From positions 34,273-98,272 of the forward strand of contig JASANC010001905.1 in the NCBI GenBank assembly GCA_030248135.1: a stretch of 64,000 nt of DNA, given 5' to 3'. Shown here piece by piece: positions 10,581 to 23,000 of this stretch; within the stretch, counting starts at the first letter, position 1, and each line of letters begins with the position of its first letter. The position numbers and the translations under genes are program-made. The notes beneath the pieces are model-generated. The model saw only the letters and a list, made by a program, of their open reading frames with translations, did no database searches and had not been told where the DNA came from. Source of the stretch: Theristus sp. LFF4_11. Its lineage: Eukaryota; Nematoda; Chromadorea; Monhysterida; Xyalidae.

Positions 10581-13500
10581 CTATATTAACAAAAAAACAA
10601 AAAAAAATTGAAAATTGAAATAACTACACCAGCCACTGATTGGTGATCACGAAGAGTGCCCCAATAAACGCACCCAAAGCGTTCCAATTCGGCAGTTTCA
10701 ACGTTGATTGCGAAGCATTGCAGACCATGCGATCATGATACGTGTAAAGCAGGTCAAGTAGGGCACCGTTAGTCCAGCCGAATCCAAGTTGGCCTTTACC
10801 CGTTGACGTTTCGACATCCAGCTGAATGTGTTCTTTGTTGTTTAATTTTTGATTTCGCATTTTTATACCGACTCATCTATACGTCTATGGACGAAAACCC
10901 CAGAATGGTACAGAGTCAGACCTTTTCAAATAAGCATCCTTCCGGATCTGGACAATTCGAATGACCCTTTGACGCCACGAACGCTTTGTAGTTGCCTTCG
11001 ATGTAATTGCGCGCCAATTTGAACGCCCATTCCTATAAAACGAAATGAAATAAATATGTACTCGTGGCGTCTCGTACACTATTCCCGTTCAAGCTGTGCG
11101 GCTTTTCCCAGCGCATACGTGCGTGCGTGTGCCTGCAAACTATAGATGGTATGAATAATTTATTCGTGAAACTCTGAGTTTGAATAATGATTGACGAATG
11201 AATAATGCAGTGCAAACTGTTTCTATATTCAATCGCAGTCAACAACATGCGCGCGCACACCTGCAGCAACGGATCGTTCGCCTTGCGCAGTGCCTCGACG
11301 AGCATGTGATTGTGCGGTGCCCAAGCGTTCGCGAAGTCCCACTGCTCACCGCTGCGAATCATCGACGACGGAACGCCGCTTGCGTATCGCAACGCGCCGG
11401 AGGACTGGAAAAGCAATTAAACGGTGAACAAAAAATATATTCAACGTTATAGAGTTTAGGCAATACACGAACATTGATGAACTGGAACACGCGCCCGGCA
11501 GTCAAAGTGTCCAATTTATCGTAGCAGTCTGCGTACATCGGTGCCGCCATGGACGCGTAGAAATCGGTGTTGTGCGTATTGGTGGCAACGTTGTAGTCGA
11601 GCCAGGCGCCGGCTGATTCGTTGTAGAACACTCGATCGAATGTGCGCGCGAAGTCGTCGCGCATTTTTCGATATTCCGCAGCCGTTTTCGGGTCACCTGC
11701 AATTATACTGCAACGAATGAGACAAGAAATCGTTGATCTGGAATGAAGTTTATATTGCTGTTCGTGTCCCTCGGTCTCACATAACTGAAACTCTCGTTTT
11801 CAATTATCAATGAATGACTGACAGTAAAAACGAATCAAATATTGCGGCATTTCGTTTCTGTGCTTTTTTACTTTATTTCTGTGCGATAAGGCCAAACGAC
11901 CAAAGACCATAAAATCGAAAGTTTCAAAAAACAATGCCAAAACTGACCAGTCAACGTGAAGAAGAACTTTAATAAATCCATGTTGTAGCAGAGCAACGCG
12001 TTCAAATCGACCGGGACAACGTTGACAGTGTCCGTTTTGTCCCGGTCGCGTTTGTTCGTTATCCAGCGGCTGCTGAAATCCATGCCACTTTCAGCTGCGC
12101 TCGCAATGTTCTGCCACAGAGCGCGTTTTTCGTCTGAAACACGGGACATGAACTGCTTGCAGTGATGAAATTCAACTCAAAATCATAATTTTATTTAGAC
12201 ATTGGATTGAAGACGCGTTTTTCAAATGACTCGGCAGACTTGGAGCACATTCATGGAGCATAAACCGTTAGCGTCACTTCACGCGACGGCGCTTCCCTTC
12301 CCAAGCTTGCTTTTTTGAAGAAAAGTTTGATGAAAATTAACTGAAAAACTCTGATAATTTCGTGTCCATCTTTCAGCATAGATCGGCTGGGCTCTGTTCG
12401 TTGTTTCAAAGTTTTGTATCCACAAATGTTTCGTCAATTTGCATCCGGAGAAGTACCACAGTGGAATGAAGCACGGCAACATTACACACTGCACCAAAAA
12501 CAACACCAAACTGATTGGCAGTGATCGCGCAGTGTGCAGATCTTCCTTGTACGCCTCCGGTCGTGGCACATTTGTTGGCGTTCGAAACTGATACACCGTG
12601 GCCGTTTGTCCATCGGGCGCCGTGATCGCCAGTTGGCGATGTTGTCGCCAAAATTGAAACTCTTTGACGAGCGTCGGTAGTAGCTCGCGTACGAAATCAA
12701 GGTCGTCGGTCGCCTGGTAGTAGACGTGGACCATGGCGGTCAGAAACGGCGGCTGCGACCGTCTACTGTAGTAGACACGACCGCCATTCGGCATGAGACC
12801 GAACCTGAAGTGTGCGGTCTATCTACCATTTCACAATTTCTAACAGCGAGACAGTGAATTATTGCTCAAACAGAGAGAGAGAGACGATACACAGTCGAAC
12901 ACAGCTCGATACGGCGGAGTCACATAAACTTGTGTTCGTTGTATCTTTCAACCGCCTCTCTTATTCCTATAGACCGTACCGTACACATCAGTACTACCTT
13001 TCGACCATGACGGCCAAGTTGCGAATCTGATTTCGCGCCGTCTCATACATGGACGAGACGAGAAGTCCCTTGATGATCCAAAACGAGTCCCAATAATAGA
13101 ACTCGGTGTAGCGTTGTCCGGGCGCGATGTATTTGTGCGGCACGTACAGCATCGAGTGGCGGTCCGGATGTGATTCGACCGCCTTTGACACCTGAAAACT
13201 AGCCAAGGTGAGTGCATGTGTGCTTTATGGTGATCACATGAATGCCCAGTCTTCCAACTGAAACCTTCAGAATCTTTAAAACGATACTAATATCAAAATT
13301 TTCAGGTTCTGCGACTCAGTTGGTTTGCAGACGTGAAAGGAAACCAGTTTCAATCTTTATGTAGCAATTCAAAATTGCCTAAGTGACTCGGATCACTTTG
13401 CCAATTTTGAATTCCCGCGTCATGCGCGAAAGTGTTTGCCAATCTAATGTGCGCATTGAGTCTCGGGATCAAAACAAAAGAGCATAAACAATGGTGAACC

Positions 13501-14476
13501 TTTTTGCAAAGCGTCGGCCACAGTCGATTGATGTGCATCGCGAACGCGCGACAGTTTTCATCGCGGATCGATTGAATTTTCGGTGGACTCGCTTGCCAGT
13601 CGTCCGGAACGCAGCGCTCGAGATCGGTGGCCGCTCGGAGGAAGTTGCGATCGAGAAACGCTTTGAACGCGGCTCGATCGATTTGCGATACGTTCAGAGA
13701 CGGTGGGAACTCGGCGTCGAACGCATGCACTACGGTGGCTGTGTGAGGAAATCTACGGTCATTGGTCGGTCAAAATATCGTTTATCGAATAATGGATTAC
13801 ACGACGCGGCTGCAGCACAAGCACATGCAATAACACTGGAGTGTTTGAAATCGATGAGTGTCCTGATTGGTCATGCAAGGCTAACGTTAGGAAACTTATT
13901 TATAAACGATACAGTACCCCTATGTACATTCGGCGGCCGGTTGTACCGACGTGTAGAATTTTACTCGTCAGAAACTTTACCAATTTGTGACTCACACGAG
14001 TCGAAATTCAACTGCTGATCAACGAACTCCTTCGAGTCACTGCCGAACTCATTCGGATAATGCTGTTTGAAGTAGGCAACCGTTTGCAGCAGGCGACCGT
14101 CACAGAAGATTTCACTGAAAATAGAGCATGAATATTTTGTTCACAGTGTTCACAGAACCAGCGGATCCGAACCAACCGAAGGATTTTTTTGAAATGTTTC
14201 AAGCTTTTTGCGCACAATGAATGAAAACGTTGGAATTGGAACACCAACTTTTGATGGAAAGTTCTCAGAGCTGTTTTTTGCTCATCTCTGCAGAACTGCA
14301 ACAAAATCTCGGAACGAATACTCAAGTATTACACCTTGAAACAGTAGATCTGAACAAACGGTGACTTTCGAATCACCTGACCTATCGCACATGTTGACCA
14401 CTGTTGTTTCGTACGATCCACCGGAGAAAGCAAATGCCGCGAACATTGACAAATGAACAGCAAAGTTGAACGCCAT
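10420..14476 (-). CDS. Trehalase (GH37), secreted/type I membrane form, 12 exons
   Basis: Minus-strand exons: 14476-14382, 14114-13996, 13738-13500, 13191-12998, 12804-12512, 12133-11948, 11696-11467 (end uncertain by 6 bp), 11404-11261, 11032-10922, 10821-10674, 10580-10420; phases agree at every junction. (That is 11 coding exons; a twelfth, noncoding one is not excluded.) Length is about 639 aa. GH37 hydrolyses trehalose to two glucoses. Seen: an N-terminal hydrophobic signal, EIFCDGRLLQTV, signature PGQRYTEFYYWDSFW, RSQPPFLTAMV, PRPEAYKEDL, AAESGMDFSSRW (the Asp matches the known catalytic Asp), VPVDLNALLC, signature QWDFANAWAP, then GFGWTNG. The last exon encodes about 18 hydrophobic residues followed by a basic tail, indicating a membrane anchor with the enzyme outside. 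Odd: the usual GGGGEY loop before GFGWTNG, with the second catalytic residue (Glu), is missing. The family call is secure; activity is in doubt. Confidence 0.93.
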
Positions 14477-17030
14477 GATGACATGAGAGAAGCGACAACG
14501 GACAACAGGTATCTAGCTATGTAGATCTGTACCTTTCAACCGTTTGAATTGAAATTTCGTCATGTATGTAATACATTACACCACTGCACAAAGTGACTGG
14601 CTTTTCCAAATCGGACAAAGACTTTATTTATTGTGGCTCCTGGTCGCGAAATCGGAAATGAGGCTCTTTAAAAGCGGCTTGATTTCGACCGACTTTCACA
14701 GTGGTTCGGCGCGGTGGTGAATCGGCTTCGTGATTGATCAATGTTTCAGTTTCCGTTTTGAATTTTTCGTTCTTCACCGCGCTTCCATGCATGCCCCGTT
14801 TGCCTATTTGTTTTTCTTTTTATTGCATCTTCTTTTATCTCGCTTAAAAACGCTGATAATAACCCGATAACAGGAAAAACGAAATAAAAACCTGAACAAA
14901 GTGTCAAGGTCTTCTGAAAAAAGAAAATAATTTGCGAGAAAATGGATAAAAATGACAAAAACAAGATTGATGAAAAAGCAGAATAACGAAAAATACAAAT
15001 GGCACAAACTGACTTTGCAGCGTTTGTGCACCTGTCTTTTTATGTACAGGAAGGCTAAAAAACGCATGCCCAGTGAAACATTGTGTTTGAAAGCCACCAG
15101 ATTGATTGACACGGCTACGGAATGCACATACAGACCAAAGTGTACAGTGCTGCACACCACAAATGTGGAAGAATGTTGCACACATTTTGGCGCCATCGTA
15201 TGAGACCCAGTTGTATGCAATGCACTGTATTTGTTTGGTTGACTAATGAATGGAGTCAACATTATTGCGAATCGTTATTTGTGTGTGTGTGTGTGTTCGG
15301 CTTCGTCGGTGGTTGTGGTTAGAATTGTGAATACACAAAGATACTGATTCAAAAATATGAAAAGAAGCGAAAAGAAAACGAACGGAATTCTTCCAGGGTC
15401 TAAGATCGGGTGAGAATTAGCTGGGGAAACCCTAATTCTCAATCTCCTATTTTTTCCTGGCAGGTTTCGGCGCTTCAATTCAAGATGCAATCCCGGTCTC
15501 CCTAACGCCACAAACGTTTATTAAAAAAGCGTGTGTGTTGGTGTTGTGACGTGAGTTGTATCATAGTTGGAAGACTGAATTAACACTGAACCTTTGGAGT
15601 TCATTGGTGCCAGTGTTGAAACGTGTGTATTTTGTTGTTTTTATCAAGAAAAAAATGCAACTTTGAAAACCGTTCTAAACTCAGCGGTATATTGGTCAAA
15701 CGGGTACGCAAACGGGCACTGTTTTAGTTTTTGTTGAAGTCAATTTGTCAACCACAATAATTTGTATCCTTTTTCTAATTTTATGCTGTGTTCCACAAAC
15801 TGTGCACAACAGACTATCATCAAGCGCTTTTTCACCTCAAAGTGTTTTTTTAATCAAGTCAAACATACGATAACAAAACAAAACCTTCATAACAATGCAG
15901 AAAGGCAAATCCACAATGAAATGCAAAAAAATCCAAAATGGAAAAGTAAACAATTTAAAAAAAACATTTGTACAATCGCGTTTATTGGTCAGGTTTCATG
16001 TAAAAATTTTCCACCAACGAAAATCAAAAATTTCACTTCTTGTGATATGGGCCTTGACAGGACCCCGGTTTCAGCTTGCATTTCAAAGCGGACTGCAAGA
16101 AAAGCACGGTCATTTTCTGCAATATGGTAAGTTCGTTGTTTGTTTCGTAACTGTGTTGAAAGATTTGATTTTCGAGTTTCACAAGTTTCAACGCGACTTC
16201 GCACAAAGTGGCAGGACAATGGACAGCGGTATTGTTTTAGTCACACGAAAAACAAACTGAAAAACACAAATGTCCGGTGCCGTGTCCTGCCGCGTGTCCT
16301 GAGCCGTGTGTCGTATTTTGTTCCGGGAAAATTCATTTTACAGAATGCCAACTAACTAGCCGGAACAGAATACGACGCGGCACACAACATCCGGGACACA
16401 AGGTCGGACATTTTTTAGCATGTAACTGGTGAGTTCTCGAGGTTACTGCAGATAAGTGCGCTACTCATAGAAAAGAACCCGCTACCAAACAAAAAAAGAG
16501 AACACTGTTTAAAAAATCCTGGAAAAATTGAACTTGGCAGGTTTGAAGCTCATCAAAATTAAGCGGAACACTAATTATAATTGGCGCAAAAATGATTATA
16601 TTTGAAAGGGAGAGTCCATGCTGCGTGAGTCCCTGCACGAATAAACACTTGCCTGTTCGTATGCATGCAGGAAATAAAGACTGACATTTTCAAATAATCA
16701 TATTTTAGCGCGGGATTATAATTGTGACTAATTTTTGTGTTTGGTGGAGATTTGAAAAGATTACAAGAGTTTTGAGTGCAAGATTTTGTACAAAAAGTTT
16801 TGTGAACCGCACCAAAATAAACGTTATGAATTGGTGAAACCACGTCATGTTTTACGGGTCGTCCAAGGTTTGACAAAAAAACAGTTATCGATGCAAGATG
16901 TTCAAACACAAGACACACTGTCAAAAAGCGCCCTTATACCTATCTCAGAAAAACTTGCACAATTCGACAAAATCTTGCTTCTTCACATAAAACAAAACGA
17001 AAAATGCATCAGTTTCTCAGGCGACGCCCC
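14477..17030. other. Intergenic, between trehalase and ZP gene
   Basis: This is the 5' flank of the trehalase gene and the 3' flank of the ZP gene, both on the minus strand. I see no exon chain or RNA gene. It contains a (GT)n run near 15280 and the foldback element at 16262-16425. Confidence 0.45.
16262..16425. repeat. Foldback element, GTGTCC-rich, copy 2
   Basis: The left arm contains AATGTCCG, TGTCCTG and GTCGTATTTTGTTCCGG. The right arm contains CCGGAACAGAATACGAC, GGGACACAAG and CGGACATT. They are inverted complements with a loop of roughly 35 bp. The right end TTTTTTAGCATG resembles the end of the copy at 30.2 kb (TTTTTTAACGCG). Confidence 0.65.
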
Positions 17031-20000
17031 TCAAGTGTGCACACGCGGCAGGCTGCCCTGCCAGGCCATCCGTGGTGCGGTCATCTCTGAGATCGAGCGC
17101 ATTGCGGTCGGCGCCCGCTGCTCGAACGGGTGCTCGTTGCGGTACACGCCCGTGCTTGCGGCCCACTCCAGCAGTGACCGCCCGTTGCCGAGGTAGCTGC
17201 CGCCGCTGGAGCGGTATTGCGGGCTGTGTAATGCGGGCAATAGGAAGGTTATGGGAACGGTTTTTTGAGAAACGGTAGTTCTTCCAGTTTCCGGCACGCC
17301 AAAACGAGCGCTAGTTCTTGTTTTTTGTTTTTAAATCGCCAGCTTGGACACTAGACAAACACGCAAGATACATTCGCACAACGTGCAAGTACATTGTATT
17401 GCGGTAAAGTTTTATATTCTAAGGAACCGTGCTCAGCACTCGTAAAAACGTAATGTTGCGCATGATCACGAACATCCCGTCTGTTTGCTTTATTGTTGTA
17501 TTTGTGATCGTGCAACATGTGATAAGCCTGACTCTTTTCAAACCGGGGCCTACAAACATACGGCTCTCGTGGCCAGTGTTACACCGTTTTAGCCGGTGAG
17601 TCTGTTTTTTTACAGACTATTAAAGTGTTAAAAGCGGTTTTCAGACTAGCAGCTCCATAAATACAGCATGGCCGAATAAATGAGGCAGTCCATCAAGGCG
17701 GGATTAGTCGCTGACTAGGAGTTGTCTTTTTCAAAAATGCCAACATAATTTCCAATCATGTGTGCAAGGGAGAAAGAATGAACAGAATAATACGGATAAT
17801 CCATTAGTTTAAAAAAACGCGTCAAATTTGGTATACAATTTGGTTTCTGAACTTCTTTTTCTTTCATTCAAAATTCGCGCGCTCCTTGCACCCTGAAAAA
17901 AGCTGCCATGTTTAATCGACTATACTGTACATACCTGCACAACGTCTGCGATTCTAGCTCCTTCGTTTTCAGTCGTAGTTTCCGCGCGAGACAATAGCAG
18001 ACGGCGGCGGAGGCGCATACAGCCAACGCGAGAACGGCCAACAGAATGTAGACCGTATTCAGAGGGGTCGACGCAACAGCAACCCCTCTGCAGCTCAACG
18101 GTGGCATGCCGCCGTGGTGGAAATGCTCCGGGTGGTCGTCGTAGCTGGCGGCAACTGGGAAAAAACGTTGGTGTGGGCTAGAAATTAGGTTTGAGGAAGT
18201 AACAATATGCACCGGACCGGCCTCGTTTTACATTGACTGGCGCATTTTGTGTTTCAAATCTAAAACTGCTGCACCATTGCAGAGAAACGAAAAATGTTGA
18301 GTCGCGACGGATAAGCTGCAGTATGTTAGTACCGTATTACCCCCAATAAACCCCCATGGGGGATTAATACGTCAGCGACTTTTAGGGGTGGGGGTTTATT
18401 GGTGGGGGGGGGGGGATTATTGGTGGGGGGGGGGGTTTATTATACAAAAATTTCTAGGGGTGGGGTTTTGTTGAAAAATGGCAAAAATACCTTGCATGGC
18501 AGGCAAGAAAGTTGCAGAAACTTCTACTTTTCACAGAGATTTCCTTTTGTAACAGCCTTTTGTAATGAAATTACCATTAACTCATCCATTTGGGGCCTTT
18601 GGTAGCACAATTTCACCAATGTCACTGCATTCAGCCACTGAATTCGCTGGGTATGTGTTTCAAACAGGTTTCCAATTAACCCCCATGGGGGATTATTTGT
18701 GGGGGGGGGATTATTTGGAAACTGGTCGGGGGGGGTGGGGGTTTATTGGTGGGGGGGATTAATGGTGGGGGGGGGGGTTTAATGGGGGTAATACGGTATT
18801 ATCTTTTCGTGCGAAGGAGGCCGAGTGATGTTGAATGATGTGTGGAAAAGTCGCACAGGTGAAAAAATGTTTCGCGCCTGAACGTAATTAGAATATGAAA
18901 TAAAATAAAATTATTTAGTGAGAAAAAATTCCAACTGTTTTTTCTCAATTTCTTGCACAAATCTGCCGTCAGAATACGTTAAGTTGTGCTGATTTTAAAT
19001 TGCCGCGCAGCCATGAAACATTTTCTCTATCTGTGCGTGCTAACGCATATTGGGTCACGTTTAATAAGAAAGATAATATTTTTAAAACCTGTCACTTTTT
19101 CGAAGACTGCGAAACTTTAAAAATTACAGCAAAAATAACGAATGCTTCGGGCTTCGCAATCACACACTAGTAATTGCGGCTGCAAATATTTTCTTGCAAC
19201 TCCGTTTGTTCTTCTTTCACGTGTCGTGCTCTCTATTCTTTGAAAAAAGTGACAGGTTTAAACAATCACACCGTAATATTAAATTGATTTTGTGTCTTCC
19301 AATCTTTATTGTCTTTCAACCAAGGCTCATTAAGTCCTTCAAAACAAACAAATGAAACTTTTTTTATAAAATTTCCTCTCTCGCGCTTACTCTCCGCCGT
19401 CTCCTCCCCATCCAACACGGTCAACGCATTACTGATGGCCACCTCGGACGGCTGCGCCCTGCCACTGTTCACGTCGCGACGAATCCGCTGACGGACGCGG
19501 AATCGCTCCAGACTGCCTTGCGGCTCGATGCTGGTGCTGAGGTTCAGCGAGACGGTGGAGGTGGCCGTGAGCTCACGCGTGAAACAGCTCTGCAATGCTT
19601 CATGGATGCCACTTCGGTGAAGGCGTGCACGAATGAATTTGAGCAAACAAAAGATAAGTTGAAATTAAAAACGAAAAAACAAAACTCTGATGTAGCGAGA
19701 AAGAAGTAAAATAAAATAAAATACTGGTGTATACAAATGTGGTTGGTATTCATGTTGCAAAACAAAATGTCTGCCAACGGTAAATTATTACCGAGGAAGT
19801 AGACAAATGTAAATTAGATGGCATCAAAATAAAAAAGAAAGAAAGAAAAAGAAAAGGGCGTTCGTTTTGAATTTTTCGTTCAGTTTCTTGGTTCATTCAT
19901 TTGTTCAATCAAGTTTTGAATTCGAATTTCGGTTTTAGTTTCGAAATTTGAACGGTGAACGGAACGAAACGACGACAAAATTCTTACATTCAGATTTTTG

Positions 20001-23000
20001 AGTTTCTGTTTTGTTTGGTTCACTTTTCAAATCAAGAATGGGACGATCAATTGCTTGAAGAATTGAATTGAACGGTTTGAAAACAGTGAGCAGATAGTGG
20101 CACGACGATGACGGCGACTGTTTTTATTGTTCCCGCGGTGCGGTCCCAGTTCCCAGACTCCCAGTCCCAGTGTGGCTGTGCTGTGGTTGTGATTGTGAGT
20201 ATACAAACAACAAGGAGCGGCTGGGCTAGCTCGACGACGTGCATGCATCCGCCTGCAGTTCAATTGACCTTGACCAAAATATGATTTGAATAATAGGTGT
20301 CGGGTTGAGCAGTGACATGATTTTTGGATCCTGCCAATTCGACACTTGTTTTTTCAATCATAAAAAATCAAACATAATTTGCTGAAGACTCACGCACATC
20401 CAACACAATTGATGCCGTCAAAAAACTGCTGCACCATCAAATAAAATCAATCAATCAATCAATCAACCACATTATTGAATTTGGATTGACATTCAACAAT
20501 GGCTGTGTGCGCCTTTGCGTTTCATGGTGGCGAAGGTAAGCTGTGTTTCAGAATAGTGGTCAGTAGTGATGGAGCCGGATCCGGGATGGAGCTGGATCCG
20601 GTCCGGATTCCGGTTTTCGGCGCCTAAAATTGAATCCGGTTTGGATTCCGGCATTTACTCTCAGAAAATGGGGAGTTTACTCCGGGATATTCTAAAAGTT
20701 AGACTTTGACAAATTCTGAGTAAATAATCGAGATTGATGACGTGATTTTCCAAACAGACAGCTCGGTGTCAAAATTAGAAATATCAATAAGCTTCCGTTA
20801 AGGCCCATTCATGCACGCGCGCGCTAACATGAACGTGCGTGTGAATGTGCGTACGGCGCGCTGACGCGCGCTGTTTTTTGCTCTGTGAATGTGTAGCGAA
20901 GTGACGCGAGTCAGCGCGCGTCAACCTCCATGAATGGCGCTTTAAAGATGGACTTTGGGATCTAATAATCAACGGGTATTTGTTAAGGTCAAAACAACTC
21001 CTCACGTTTCGAAAACTACTCAATTTTACAAAATTGACCATATGGCACAGGGACGGTCCAAAAAAGATTCAATTTTGTATCAATAACCAAACACTTAGTG
21101 ATCATAGATCGCAGACCAATCCAGATGCAGATACCACCCAGACAAGAACCAGGTACACAGCGACTGTCGATTTCAACTGCACATGCACGCACTGTCGACA
21201 ATCGGTAACTCTCAACTGCGACGCCGAACGATGGGGGGGGCATAAGACCCTGTGTCTAAAGCTTCATTACTAAAGCGCACGCTTGTTACTTCATTAAGCT
21301 TCATTACTGATAGAGATAGATTCGAAAAAAATTTTTTTTGGGGGGGGCGTCCCCGTCCCGTCCCCTAGAACAACTATGCTGGCCGCCCACCACAAACTTC
21401 AGGTTCTTCATCTTGTTGAATTCCGCTCTGCGTTGACGACCGATCAACGAATTGAACAAAACTCAAGTTAAATTTGTTGAATGCTTGCTAATCGCATCAG
21501 ATTTTGATGCCAATTAATTTATTTGCAATTTTCCGTTGTTTCTAGAAGTTGGGACTGCCTCCGCCGACTGGGCTTCTGCTTCGACCGCTGATTGAATTTA
21601 GTGTGCCTGCTCTGACCGGACCTGGGTTGACCACCTGACCATGATCAACTATCGAGGGACCCTGACACCACTTCACACCTGGAAAACACCACTCTCCCTC
21701 ATATTTTTTTCAGTCGATCCCTCCTCCAATATCACCCAAAATCGAGCTAGACTACTGCTGACCACGTGTTGGGGTTGAGCGGATACACATGGACGGACAG
21801 CTGGAGCAAATTTTCTCTCTCAGATAGATTCAAAGACAGAGCCCCCCCCAGAACAACTGTGGCCGTCCATAGTCCGCATTGCGGCCTCCGCAGGCCTCTG
21901 CTTCGACCGGCCTGCCGCCTGCTCCGAAACTCGTTTGACGCCTGTTCTCTGAAACGCAGCTCACCTGCACCGCCATGGATGAACACGAAGCGAAGGACAC
22001 ATCCATTATCCACTGTTGAGTGTCGCTCCGAGTTCGGTGAGGTTCTCAGCAGTTGAGTTGAATTAAATTCAGAATCAGATCAGAATTACTGGGTTGAATC
22101 GCGGCGTATTTGCGTTAATTTAAGCAAGAATTTTCATGACTGAAAAAACGAGCGTCGAATTGGCAGGATCCAAAAATCATAAACTCGCTGCTCAATCCGA
22201 CGCTCATTATCCAAATCATATTCAGTCAGTCCAATGAATACTGATGCAGCTTCAGCTGAGCTCGTCACTTTGAACTGGCTTTGAAAGTATGCCAAAGAAA
22301 GAACCGCCAAGAATCCAATCAACTGTAGCAATCTTCCAGAAATACTTTTTGATCCACCATGTTGGACACAGTTGTCGTCGTTCCATAATGCACTATATTT
22401 TTGCAAAACGTTTTCGAATTTGTTTTGTTATAGAAATCCTGAATCGTTAAATCATGGGAATCTGTCGTCGTCGTTGTTCTGTTCCGTTGCAATGCAATCC
22501 ATACTATTTTTTAATATCGAACCGTTGTTATTCAACTTTTCAATCGAAAAAAAACTTTAAGAACCAAACCGACAGCTCAAAACAAAAGGTTGTTTTCTTT
22601 TTTCGTTTACTTTTGAAGCAACATCGATCGCAATCCACCGGAAAACCAACTCTGCGGCAGCAAATCCCCTCCTTGCAAAAAAGTCCTAGTGTAAAAACAT
22701 GTTCCCTGCATTGTCAAGGCGTGTTCAGTACGCTCCGCTCAATTTGCAACATGAGCAGTCACGTACAAATGTAGGTGTAATTAATAAATTGGATCAATAA
22801 AATTTAAAAAAAACAGCAGTTACTTTGCGACAGTCGTCAGGCTCCAGGCACACCTGCACGGTGCAGTGCGCGTACACCGTGGACTTGTTGCCGAAGCGAA
22901 ACGTCTTGAACTGTGTGTAGTACATCTCCTCGCTCAGTTCACGCACCGGATCAATGATCTCACTGAGGCCGTTCACTGGACATCTAAACGAAAAAAGTAG

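Noticed and set aside
14804..15262. 152-codon minus-strand frame rich in Phe, Cys and Leu
   Set aside because: Low-complexity AT-rich frame with no family motif, splice context or signal beyond random hydrophobicity.
16786..17196. 136-codon plus-strand frame
   Set aside because: Its second half is antisense to the last exon of the ZP gene, which explains why it is open.
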